DNA of 28,386 bases from CAYWNA01 sp964459305 (GTDB taxonomy: Bacteria > Planctomycetota > Planctomycetia > Pirellulales > Pirellulaceae), in NCBI GenBank assembly GCA_964459305.1, contig CAYWNA010000172.1, positions 1 through 28,386 on the forward strand, read 5' to 3'. Numbering within the stretch: the first letter of the stretch is position 1; the number at the start of each line of letters is the position of its first letter. The translations under genes and the position numbers were made by a program. Of the stretch, positions 7,739 to 15,751 are shown one piece after another. Below the pieces are notes generated by a model. That model worked only from the letters and a program-made list of their open reading frames with translations. It made no database searches and was not told where the DNA came from.

Positions 7739-9100
7739 ATGAGCAAGCAGAACGTATCACGCCGCAGATTCATGAAGAAGGTGTCAACTGGAGCCGTGGC
7801 GGCCGTCACGGCGGGAACCGTTGCCGCCCACGGGAACGTCGTCAAGAAGGCCGATACACTGGGGGCCCTGGGTGGCACTCCCGTTAGAACAGAGCCCTTT
7901 CCCAAATGGCCGCAGCCAACTGCCGATATCGAGAAATCCCTCGTCGCGGCGTTTCGCTCTGGCAGTTGGGGCCGGAGGCTGGGCGAGCGGCGGCACGGCG
8001 CCGGCCAGGTTGGAATTCTCGAAAAGACGTTCGCCGAATTGATCGGGGCCAAACACTGTCTGGCGACAGGCTCGTGCACCCAGGCGTTGCACACGGCTTT
8101 GCACGCATTGGGCGTGGGGGCCGGCGACGAGGTTCTCGTCACGCCCTGTACGTACATCGCGTCGATCCAGGCAGTACTCCTTTGCAATGCGCTGCCGGTG
8201 TTCGTGGACGTGGATATCGACACGTTCCAGATGGATCCCGACAAGATCGGGCCGCTGGTGAACGAGAATACGCGGGTGGTCGAACCGGTTCATATCGGCG
8301 GAATCCCCTGCAGCATGGAGAAGCTGATGGGTATCGCCAAGAAGCACGACCTAAGAATGGTCGAAGACGCTGCCCAGGCCCATCTGGCGGAGTTCAAGGG
8401 GAAGAAATGCGGCACGTTCGGCGATCTGGGTTGCTTCAGCTTTCAGTCCAGCAAGGTGCTTGCTTGCGGCGAAGGGGGCGCGATCGTGAGCGATGACGCG
8501 GAGCTGATCGAGAAGTGCTACGCCTTCCACAACATTGGCCTCGACAGCAAGGGCGAGAGGCCCGGCATCGGCACGAAGTACCGGATGAACGAGTTTGAAG
8601 CCGCCGTCCTGAACCCTCAATTTGCCACGATCGAAGAACAGACACAGACCAGAAACGAGAACGCCACGTATCTTGCCGGCCGGTTGGAAGAAATCCCTGG
8701 GATAGCGCCTCAGAAACTGCACGAGGGAGTGACACGGGCTGCCTATTACATCTACGGCATCCGGTATCAGAAGGAGTATTTCAACAATGGTCCAAAGGTG
8801 AAATTCCTCAGGGCATTGCGGGGTGAAGGTATTCGGTTTTCGACCATGTACTTCGACCGGTTGAACACGCAGCCATACATCGAGAACACGTTGAACTCGC
8901 GGGCGTTTCAAAAGATCTACTCCAAGCAGCGGTTGGCCAGATATCGCGAGCAGAACCAGTGCCCTCTCAACGACCGGCTGTCGGAGGAAGGTATATGGCT
9001 TCCACAGTATGCGTTTCTGGGAGGCAAGAAACTCATGGATGAGATTGCTGATGCAATAGCAAAGATTCACGACAACAGAGACCAACTTGCTAAGCTATAG
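7739..9100 (+). CDS. Tat-exported DegT/DnrJ/EryC1/StrS-family aminotransferase (second of pair)
   Basis: The protein has 453 residues. The start at 7739 has AGGAGG seven or so bases upstream. The leader contains SRRRFMKKVSTGAVAA, a Tat motif. The PLP-site residues are Asp210 (MVEDAAQAH) and Lys239 (FSFQSSKVLACGEGG). It begins its mature part with LGALGGTPVRTEPFPKWP, the usual opening of DegT proteins. It is clearly divergent from the first copy, so an old duplication or independent recruitment is more likely than a recent tandem copy. The gene runs into the heparinase-like gene with only 15 bases between them, suggesting co-transcription with a polysaccharide lyase. Function in the periplasm or at the cell surface is inferred from the leader alone. 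Confidence 0.9.
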   Translation: MSKQNVSRRRFMKKVSTGAVAAVTAGTVAAHGNVVKKADTLGALGGTPVRTEPFPKWPQPTADIEKSLVAAFRSGSWGRRLGERRHGAGQVGILEKTFAELIGAKHCLATGSCTQALHTALHALGVGAGDEVLVTPCTYIASIQAVLLCNALPVFVDVDIDTFQMDPDKIGPLVNENTRVVEPVHIGGIPCSMEKLMGIAKKHDLRMVEDAAQAHLAEFKGKKCGTFGDLGCFSFQSSKVLACGEGGAIVSDDAELIEKCYAFHNIGLDSKGERPGIGTKYRMNEFEAAVLNPQFATIEEQTQTRNENATYLAGRLEEIPGIAPQKLHEGVTRAAYYIYGIRYQKEYFNNGPKVKFLRALRGEGIRFSTMYFDRLNTQPYIENTLNSRAFQKIYSKQRLARYREQNQCPLNDRLSEEGIWLPQYAFLGGKKLMDEIADAIAKIHDNRDQLAKL

Positions 9101-9115
9101 GGAGCACGTGGAATC

Positions 9116-10342
9116 ATGCCGTCTCGCCGAGAATTCCTGTCACAGTCGACGGCTGGCGCGCTCGCCCTGACTGTGCTGTCCAGCCGGCTTGTGGCCGAAA
9201 CCGAATCGACGGATATCGCAGAACGAGAGAGGAAACGCATCGCGCAACTTCGTCGAATCAGCGCCGAGCATCCGCGTTTGCATTTCGATGCACAAGGCTT
9301 GAGTGAGCTACGATCGGGCCTGAAAGGTCGGCGACGGGGGTACGTCGAGAGTCTCGTCCGCTGGGTGGAACGAAATCGCGATTGGACGCCGAAAGCCAGT
9401 CAGAGCGATCCGAAGTTCTCAAATACGGTGCTGGAGGAAGAAGGCGCCTATATCACGAATGTGGCTCTGGCGGCGGCGGTCACGCAGCGAGCCGACCTGC
9501 TCGCGCTCGCTCGGCGGCGGACGATGGCAATGTGCGACGCTCCCATCTCGCGTTTCAGCCTCTACAGCCTCGGCATGTACGTCGCGTCGCTCGCTCGTGC
9601 ATACGACTGGCTGTACGACAAGCACTCCGAAAAGGAACGCGTCAAGATCCGAGGTCGTATCGAGACGATCATCACCGAGTTGTACAACGGCTCGGATGGG
9701 AGCCAACCGGGGGCTCACTGGTGGGCGCCTTATCCATTGCATCACGACTATTGGATACCAATTGGTGGATTCGGCGAAGCCGCGCTGGCCTTGCTGGGCG
9801 AGGCCGATGACGCTCCGCTCTGGGCGGCGCGAGCCGAGCGTCTCTTTGACGTCTCTTTCGGATGGTTGGGGGACGATGGTGCCTGGCACGAAGGGGTCGG
9901 CGACTGGTGCTATGCGGTCGCGCCAATGTTGATGTTCTATAGCGCGTGGCAGAGCCGTGTGGGTGAGAACCTGCACGATCGGGCTTGGATTCGCAACACG
10001 GCCCGCTACCGTTTGTACCACTGGCTGCCCAACGACGAGTATGTTGGATTGAACGACTCGTTTCGCGACGGGCGCTACGGTCCTACCGGCGCTGCCTCGT
10101 GCCATCTGTTGCGGCGACTCGCATCGGTGTTCGACGACCCTCATGCCCAGTGGCTGGCGGACCGCGACGAGCAATATGACCTCACGCCTGGCGGCAAGGG
10201 AGTCCAACGCGCTCCGCACGAGAAACTCTCCTATCGCGAAGAGCTGCGCGACGACGTTCACGCCGACTCGTACTGCCAGGCGTGGAATTTGCTCTGGTAC
10301 GACGGATCGGTCGAACCGAAACCACCAACCAACTTGCCGTGA
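9116..10342 (+). pseudogene. Heparinase II/III-like polysaccharide lyase, C-terminal half missing
   Basis: From ATG 9116 the protein starts with a Tat-like leader (SRREFLSQSTAGALALTVL) and then the N-terminal alpha/alpha-toroid of heparinase II/III-like lyases: HPRLHFDAQG, SLGMYVASLARAYDWLYD, GAHWWAPYPLHHDYW, GAWHEGVGDWCYAV, then GRYGPTGAASCHLLRRLAS. These enzymes cleave uronate-containing glycosaminoglycan or alginate-like chains by beta-elimination. It stops at residue 408, at WYDGSVEPKPPTNLP, precisely where relatives go on into a large beta-sandwich domain of several hundred residues. The toroid is whole, so the fragment might fold, but lyases of this class normally need both domains. The stretch 10343-10503 may be its displaced 3' end. 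Confidence 0.75.
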
Positions 10343-10503
10343 AGCCTCCTGATCCTTCCGATCCAGCGATCGCTTTCGCATTGACGCCGATAATGGACGC
10401 CGAACTCGTGCGTGAAGAACTGACGGAACTCCATCAACACGATCTGACAATCTTCGGACACGACCCGACTCGGCCGGAAGTCCATGTCCGGTTTCCCAAG
10501 TGA
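10343..10503 (+). pseudogene. Possible out-of-frame 3' remnant following the lyase gene
   Basis: In the frame shifted by one relative to the lyase, codons continue for about 53 residues (ALTPIMDAELVREEL, HDLTIFGHDPTRPEV, ending HVRFPK and TGA at 10501). The composition looks protein-like and it sits directly after the truncation point. It could be the last part of the lyase's beta-sandwich domain left after an internal deletion, but I do not recognise a family motif. After it, 10504-10679 holds no gene. Confidence 0.3.
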
Positions 10504-10679
10504 ACAAAGTCGTAGTAGGCTGACGGTGAAGTGGTCGTCAAGTTTCGCGAGTATGCCGGTGACCGAGTGAGGGTACCTTGGAAGAGATTCTGGAATACCG
10601 GATCACGCATACCATGAATCTTTACGCTGTTGCCCGACGAAGATATGAGAGAATTAACGTGTTGAAGAGGAGCTGTCTC

Positions 10680-11123
10680 ATGGTTCGGTGCGTGTTTGCG
10701 ATTTCAGTCTGTCTGATTGGATCGGTTGCGTTTGCCGAGCGCATTACGTTGGTGAAAGACGGGGCACCGACAGCAACCATCGTGTTGCCGGCTGACGCCG
10801 GAGTTCCGATCGAGAAAGCGGCGGCTGAGCTGTCTTCTTATGTGGAGAAACTGGCGGGCGTGGGGCTGCCGATTCGCAACGACGGCGTGCAGATTCAAGG
10901 CACAGCTCTCATTTTGGGCGACAAGGAGGCGCCACTGCCGCCCGTCACGCCACCGAGGGAACAGCACGCTTTGGAGACCTTTTCAATACGCGTCAGCAAT
11001 GGAAATGTGTACTTCGGCGGAAGGTCGCTGGAGGCTGTTTTCCCTCAGCACGCGCTTTACTTTGGGATCGCTGAGACTCGCGAGATTGTGCTGTTCGTAT
11101 GGGTCGTCTGCCAAATGATATAG
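10680..11123 (+). pseudogene. 5' stub of a secreted DUF4838 / alpha-glucuronidase-N-terminal-like protein
   Basis: The start ATG at 10680 has GAGGAG about eight bases upstream and a signal peptide (MVRCVFAISVCLIGSVAFAE). The mature part reads ITLVKDGAPTATIVLPADAG, AAAELSSYVEKLAGVGLP and LETFSIRVSNGNVYFGGRS. This is the small alpha/beta domain found at the N-terminus of DUF4838 proteins, GH67 and GH20 enzymes. Relatives continue into a TIM-barrel of several hundred residues. Here similarity ends at about 11040, and the rest (to the stop at 11123) is antisense to the tail of the convergent sulfatase. Both genes have therefore lost their 3' ends to one deletion. Confidence 0.7.
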
Positions 11124-12099
11124 AGATTCACGACCGCTCCACGTCCAGTACTTGTGCTCGCCGGCGCGGACCATGGTGTTCTGCGACCGGCCGGACCCCA
11201 CTTCGCTGAACACCGCCTCGTGCAACGTGGCGGTTTCGCCGCGGCCGACTGGCGGCCACGACTTTGCCGAATCGCTTGTGGGCGCCCATCATGTCGCCGT
11301 GGTCGGCGGTGAAGATGATCAGCGTGTTGTCCAAGGTGCCACGTTCCTGAAGCGTTCGCAGAATCTCGCCGATCCAGCGGTCGATCAGTGAGATCTTGCC
11401 GTAGTAGAAGGCACGGGTTTGGCGGACTTCCTGCTCGCTGTAACGTCGCAGTCCCTGGCTGCCGCCGCCGGGGACGTTAGGCGGCATGGGGATCTTGGCC
11501 GGGTCGTACATCGTGGCGTATGGACCTACGGCGTCGACCGGCGAGTGCGGGCCCGGAAAGCTGATGAAGTGAAAGAACGGCCGGTCTCTCGGCGCGGTCT
11601 CAAGGAACTCGATCGCCCGCCGGGCGATGAAGCTGTCCAGATGGTCTTCCAGGTTGGTGTCGGTGAAGTAGTGGAACTTGCCCGTCTTTGCGGTGAAATA
11701 GCCGGCTTCGGTCAGGTCGTCGAACAGCGTGATCTGATCGGGCGGGAAGCGATCGACGAAGTTCATCCAGCAGCCGTGCTCGTGCGGATACCGGCCCGTG
11801 GCCAGGCTGATCCGCGCTGGCATGCAGACCGGGCTGTTCGTGTAGCAGTTGTCGAACAAAGCTCCCTCGCGAGCCAGGCGGTCGAGGTGCGGCGTCTTGA
11901 TAACCGGGTCGCCCGCGCAGCCCATGCAGCGCGGGTTGAACTGATCGGCCATGATCAACAGAATGTCGGGCTGCGCGCGGTTCCCGCATCGATTCGCCGC
12001 TGTACGCTCTTCGCCAAGCGATTGCCGCGGATCGGCGACGACGGAGGCTAACACCAGGGCGGCGGTCGCCAGGCAAACGATGACGCTGTAACGCTGCAT
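10983..12099 (-). pseudogene. Sulfatase (formylglycine type) with internal deletion and frameshift
   Basis: From ATG 12099 (AGGGAG seven bases upstream) a signal peptide leads into PDILLIMADQFNPRCMG and the formylglycine signature VCMPARISLATG (Cys92). Metal-site motifs follow, including AKTGKFHY and ADHGDMMGAHKRFG. At about 11250 the reading breaks. The following bases in another frame give the normal sulfatase tail (LHEAVFSEVGSG, EHKYWTWSGRESLYHLADDPYEQ). About 100 residues that should contain the specificity loops between GDMMG and this tail are absent, and the join shifts frame. The 3' end beyond about 11040 runs into the DUF4838-like stub. The product is unlikely to be active. The gene lay downstream of another sulfatase and a hydrolase-like gene on the same strand. 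Confidence 0.85.
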
Positions 12100-12136
12100 G
12101 TCGGGCTCCCTTGCTTGTTCGGGGTTGCCTTGTGAA

Positions 12137-12563
12137 TCAGAATCCCGGCCGTGGTTCCGGCACCAGCCCCTCGTCGCGATATCGCCACGCCTCGCCGGCG
12201 ATTAATGGGACGAAGTCGCCGCGCATCGCGTACAACCGCGCAGCGGTCAACTCCACTTCCAGACGCAACAGTTTGCCCGACTGCTGGCTGAGGCTCTTGC
12301 CCGACTTCCACGTTGGAGTCCAGGCCGTGTTGTCGCCGGTCAGCGGTACGCAATCCTCGAAGCGGTATCCGTCGAGCGGCTTGCCATCGATGTCGGTTGC
12401 CTGAGCCCGAACTTGGCCGGCGTCGAGGCATTCGGCGTTTAATTCGGCCTCTCCGCCGCGCCAGTAGAGAGACCGGGTGCCAATCCGGCCCGCGGGGTCC
12501 TCACCCTGCAGATAGACGAATTCGTCGCGCCGCAACCGGTAAGCCAGTCTAGTTTTCCAGTTA
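12137..12563 (-). pseudogene. C-terminal fragment of a glycosyl hydrolase-like protein
   Basis: About 140 residues (LAYRLRRDEFVYLQGEDPAG, RIGTRSLYWRGGEAELN, GQVRAQATDIDGKPLDGY, SGKSLSQQSGKLLRLEVEL, ending VPEPRPGF) match the C-terminal beta-sandwich of the same planctomycete propeller family as the gene at 742-2046. There is no start codon, signal peptide or propeller. The fragment begins exactly where the upstream sulfatase ends; the sulfatase stop codon TAA lies inside the fragment's first codons. A deletion has therefore fused the end of the sulfatase gene to the last third of the hydrolase gene. It is not expected to give a functional protein. Confidence 0.75.
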
Positions 12564-14120
12564 CCTCGGCGGGAGGAATCTCGGATTGTATTGACCGCGC
12601 TCCCTGAACCCGCCGATACCCGGCTGTATGCGTCCAAAGTACGGATAGCTTTCGAAAATATCGCCGTGTCCAACCATTCGTGGATCGGTCTGCTCTGTCA
12701 GAATCTTATCCAAGCGGGTACGCAGAAGCGTGAGAACCGCAGCGTGGTCGGGATTGGCTGCCAGGTTCCGTAAGCAGTTGGGATCCGCTTCTACGTCATA
12801 GAGCTCTTCGGCAGGACGCTTGGCATATGTGATCGAATAGAACGGACCGACAGCGGTAGTGCGTTGCCTTGACAAGATGAGTGCTTTCGTGGGGTTGATC
12901 ATTTTGGTGTGGCAGTAGTAGCCGGGCGGATCCCCCATGGGCCATCGGTCCGGCTTGAGGTTACGAATGTAGAGGTGCTTCTTCGTGCGGATGGCCCGTG
13001 TGGGATATCCCAGATTGTCAGCTCTGGCGTGATTGTGTCGTTCTTTGCCCAATACGACGCAATCTCTTGAGGAATCGACCCAACCCGAAGAGTCCGAGGT
13101 CAGAGTATCGAGCAGGCTGCGGCCGACCATCTCCGGCAGTGGCGAGAGTTCCGCGGCCTCCAGGAACGTCGGCGCCAGATCGACGAAGCTGACCAGATCC
13201 TTGACGACACGGCCTGCGGGAATCCGCGCGGGCCATTGAATCGCCAGTGGGACTCGTGTGCCGGATTCGTACAGAGTGGCCTTGGCACGGGGGAACGGCA
13301 TGCCGTTGTCGCTGGTGATGACGACCAAAGCGTTTTCCAATTCGCCGAGGCGCTCCAACTGCCGGAGCATCTTGTCTAGCTGCGCGTCGAACCATTCGAT
13401 CTCCAATCGGTAGTCCACCAGATTGCTACGGACGATCGCGTTATCGGGATAGAAGGGAGGGACGGAGACATCCTCCGGCGATTTACCGGCACGGACGCCA
13501 GAGCCATCTTCGAAGTTTCGGTGGGGTTCGTGACACCCAAACCAGAAACAGAACGGCGCATCGGTCGGACGCGTTTTGAGGAATTCGGCGAAGTTGGCCG
13601 AGTAATCGCAAGAGCTGATCTCGCTGGTTGGGGGCTCCAAGCGATGCTCGTTGTAGGCTTTGCCTGCGGGATTTTGCTTGCGGCCAGCGGCTTTCCAATT
13701 GCCCGGCGCTAGGGGCTTGCCCGTGTAGCCAATGTGGTAGCCGACGCGTTCCAACAACTCCGGATACACTTCAAACTTGGCCGGGAACAAGCTCGCCTGA
13801 GTGCCGGCTTCTTCCAACTGCCAAATGTTCAGACCCGTCAGCAGACTGGCCCGCGACGGACCGCACTGAGAGGCCGGACAGAACGCGTGCGTGAACAGCA
13901 CACCCTCGCGAGCCACTCGGTCGAAGGCTGGCGTCCGGACCATGGTGTCGCCATACGCTCCCGCATGCGGCCACGATTGATCGTCCGAGATGGCCAGAAG
14001 AATGTTCGGCCGCCGCTGCACAGGACAGCTTCCAGTTGCTCGTTCACCGGCCAGGCATGCCAACACCAAAACGGCTGGAATGCATGAGCGGAGTATGCTG
14101 AAGATATTCTGAATCGTCAT
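12561..14120 (-). CDS. Secreted sulfatase, family S1 (heparan N-sulfatase-like layout)
   Basis: The start at ATG 14120 is chosen for GGAG about seven bases upstream and the signal peptide that follows (FSILRSCIPAVLVLACLAG); the frame itself runs to 14285 without such a site. The protein has 519 residues. N-terminal metal ligands lie in PNILLAISDDQSW. The formylglycine motif is CGPSRASLLTG with Cys86, the canonical CxPSR form. TSDNGMPFPRAKATLYESG holds the second metal-binding Asp-Asn pair and the nearby basic residues. The spacing and the DNGMPFPRAK segment recall sulfamidase-like or N-sulfatase-like S1 enzymes, so a sulfated glucosamine or related sugar is plausible, but the substrate is not proven. 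It probably retains its full length; its last residues abut a deletion junction. Confidence 0.87.
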   Translation of the reverse strand: MTIQNIFSILRSCIPAVLVLACLAGERATGSCPVQRRPNILLAISDDQSWPHAGAYGDTMVRTPAFDRVAREGVLFTHAFCPASQCGPSRASLLTGLNIWQLEEAGTQASLFPAKFEVYPELLERVGYHIGYTGKPLAPGNWKAAGRKQNPAGKAYNEHRLEPPTSEISSCDYSANFAEFLKTRPTDAPFCFWFGCHEPHRNFEDGSGVRAGKSPEDVSVPPFYPDNAIVRSNLVDYRLEIEWFDAQLDKMLRQLERLGELENALVVITSDNGMPFPRAKATLYESGTRVPLAIQWPARIPAGRVVKDLVSFVDLAPTFLEAAELSPLPEMVGRSLLDTLTSDSSGWVDSSRDCVVLGKERHNHARADNLGYPTRAIRTKKHLYIRNLKPDRWPMGDPPGYYCHTKMINPTKALILSRQRTTAVGPFYSITYAKRPAEELYDVEADPNCLRNLAANPDHAAVLTLLRTRLDKILTEQTDPRMVGHGDIFESYPYFGRIQPGIGGFRERGQYNPRFLPPR

Positions 14121-14324
14121 GGTTTTCTCCGGTTCGTTGGCTTGCGAACGGACTTGGGCGTATGATAGATCCTGCAAAATCAGTCCGCAAGAAATGGTTC
14201 CTTCACGATGGATCTTGCCGGCCTCTCCAGCGCATCGGATTGCAGTTCCGTACGCCAAACTGTACCAGTATCCGCCAACGGCCATTAGATGATCAACTTC
14301 GCTGAGTAAGAAGGGTTAACTGCT

Positions 14325-15701
14325 GTGTCTATTCACTTTCATTTGACCGCACTGGCATTCATTTCTTTCGCCTTTATGCACGCTCATGCCGACGAGCGTC
14401 CGCATATCGTCCTGATGCTGGCAGATGACCTGGGTTGGGGTGACGTGGGATATCACGGAGGCAAGATCTCCACGCCGAACATCGACAAACTCGCCGCATC
14501 CGGTGTGCGACTCAATCAGTTCTATGTACAGCCGGTTTGTTCGCCCACCCGCGGTGCGCTGATGACGGGTCGCTATCCGATGAGGCTGGGACTGCAATGC
14601 GGTGTCGTACGTCCTTGGGCCAGCCACGGCCTTCCGCTGAATGAAACAACGCTGCCCCAAATGCTCAAGCAGGCTGGTTACGTGACCGCGATGGTCGGCA
14701 AATGGCACCTGGGACACGTGACGCCCGACTACCTGCCCACCCGTCGCGGCTTTGATCGTCAATACGGGCACTACAATGGAGCGCTCGACTATTTCACGCA
14801 CATGCGCGACGGCGGTTATGATTGGCACAAGGACGATCAACCCAATTACGACGAGGGCTACGCGACCGACTTGATCGGCCGCGAGGCATCGAGCATCATC
14901 GTCCAGCACAACAAGAGTCGACCGCTCTTCCTTTATGTTCCTTTCAACGCACCGCACACGCCGCTGCAAGCGCCCCAATCGTACGTCGACAAGTACAAAC
15001 ATATGCCCGACAAACGGCGGCGAGTGTACGCGGCGATGGTCGATTGCATGGACGTCGCAATCGGACGAATCGTGGAAGCATTAGATGAGAACGGTTTTCC
15101 CGCCAAAGACACGTTGGTCTTTTTTTGCAGCGACAATGGCGGCATTCCACGCCTCGGCTCGAATCGCGAGTTGCGGGCCGGAAAGGGCACGTTGTACGAA
15201 GGAGGTCTGCGCGTGCCTGCCGTGATGGTGTGGAAGGGCAGACTCAAAGCGGGTGCCGCAGTCGACGAACCGCTGCACATCGTCGATTTGTACCCAACGC
15301 TGCTGAAGTTAGCTGGTGTCGACCCGAAACAAGACCAGCCGCTGGACGGCAAAGACGCATGGCCTACCATCGCCGACGGCAAGCCGACGCCGCACGATTC
15401 TATCCTGCACAATGCTACGCCTTTTCACGGTGCGATTCGTGTGGGCGACTGGAAGCTCGTCCGCAACGGTCACGTTGGCGCGAACGCGACGGAGGCCAGC
15501 GAAGATGACACTGTTGAGCTGTTCAACATCGCGGCGGATCCATCAGAGAAACAAGACGTCAGTGACATGCACCCTGACATCGTTCAGCGCTTGAGAAACA
15601 AGCTCGACCAACTGGCTGGCGAAGCGGTTGAAGCGAACATCCCGCCCAATCGGCCGCCGCAGGGATTTCGGGTGCCGAAAACCTGGGGCCATGCCGACTG
15701 A
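14325..15701 (+). CDS. Secreted sulfatase, arylsulfatase B / N-acetylgalactosamine-4-sulfatase-like
   Basis: The start is GTG at 14325 with AAGAAGGG about nine bases upstream; no ATG gives a proper signal peptide. The 458-residue protein has a leader ending near HAHADERPH. Metal ligands are in IVLMLADDLGWGDVGYHGG. The formylglycine motif is CSPTRGALMTG (Cys72) followed by RYPMRLGLQCGVVRPW, a segment characteristic of arylsulfatase B-type enzymes. Further active-site motifs are MVGKWHLG, APHTPLQAP and SDNGG. It should hydrolyse sulfate esters on galactose-type sugars, such as 4-sulfated galactosamine; the exact sugar is an inference. It is divergent from the sulfatase 12561-14120, sharing a 204-base promoter region, and converges on the TIM-barrel gene 50 bases downstream. 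Intact. Confidence 0.92.
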   Translation: MSIHFHLTALAFISFAFMHAHADERPHIVLMLADDLGWGDVGYHGGKISTPNIDKLAASGVRLNQFYVQPVCSPTRGALMTGRYPMRLGLQCGVVRPWASHGLPLNETTLPQMLKQAGYVTAMVGKWHLGHVTPDYLPTRRGFDRQYGHYNGALDYFTHMRDGGYDWHKDDQPNYDEGYATDLIGREASSIIVQHNKSRPLFLYVPFNAPHTPLQAPQSYVDKYKHMPDKRRRVYAAMVDCMDVAIGRIVEALDENGFPAKDTLVFFCSDNGGIPRLGSNRELRAGKGTLYEGGLRVPAVMVWKGRLKAGAAVDEPLHIVDLYPTLLKLAGVDPKQDQPLDGKDAWPTIADGKPTPHDSILHNATPFHGAIRVGDWKLVRNGHVGANATEASEDDTVELFNIAADPSEKQDVSDMHPDIVQRLRNKLDQLAGEAVEANIPPNRPPQGFRVPKTWGHAD

Positions 15702-15751
15702 GCGGAAAACGGCGGTTGCGATGTGCAATGCCTTCTCTCGGCGTCCTCGCA

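Noticed and set aside
9419..10507. 362-residue minus-strand open frame
   Set aside because: It is the antisense shadow of the heparinase-like gene, whose sense strand has clear domain motifs; long antisense frames are expected in GC-rich coding DNA.
14142..14166. TTGCGA ... TATGAT considered as a promoter
   Set aside because: The spacer is only about 14 bases, too short for a standard housekeeping promoter.
14316..15002. 228-residue minus-strand open frame
   Set aside because: Antisense shadow of the arylsulfatase B-like gene.
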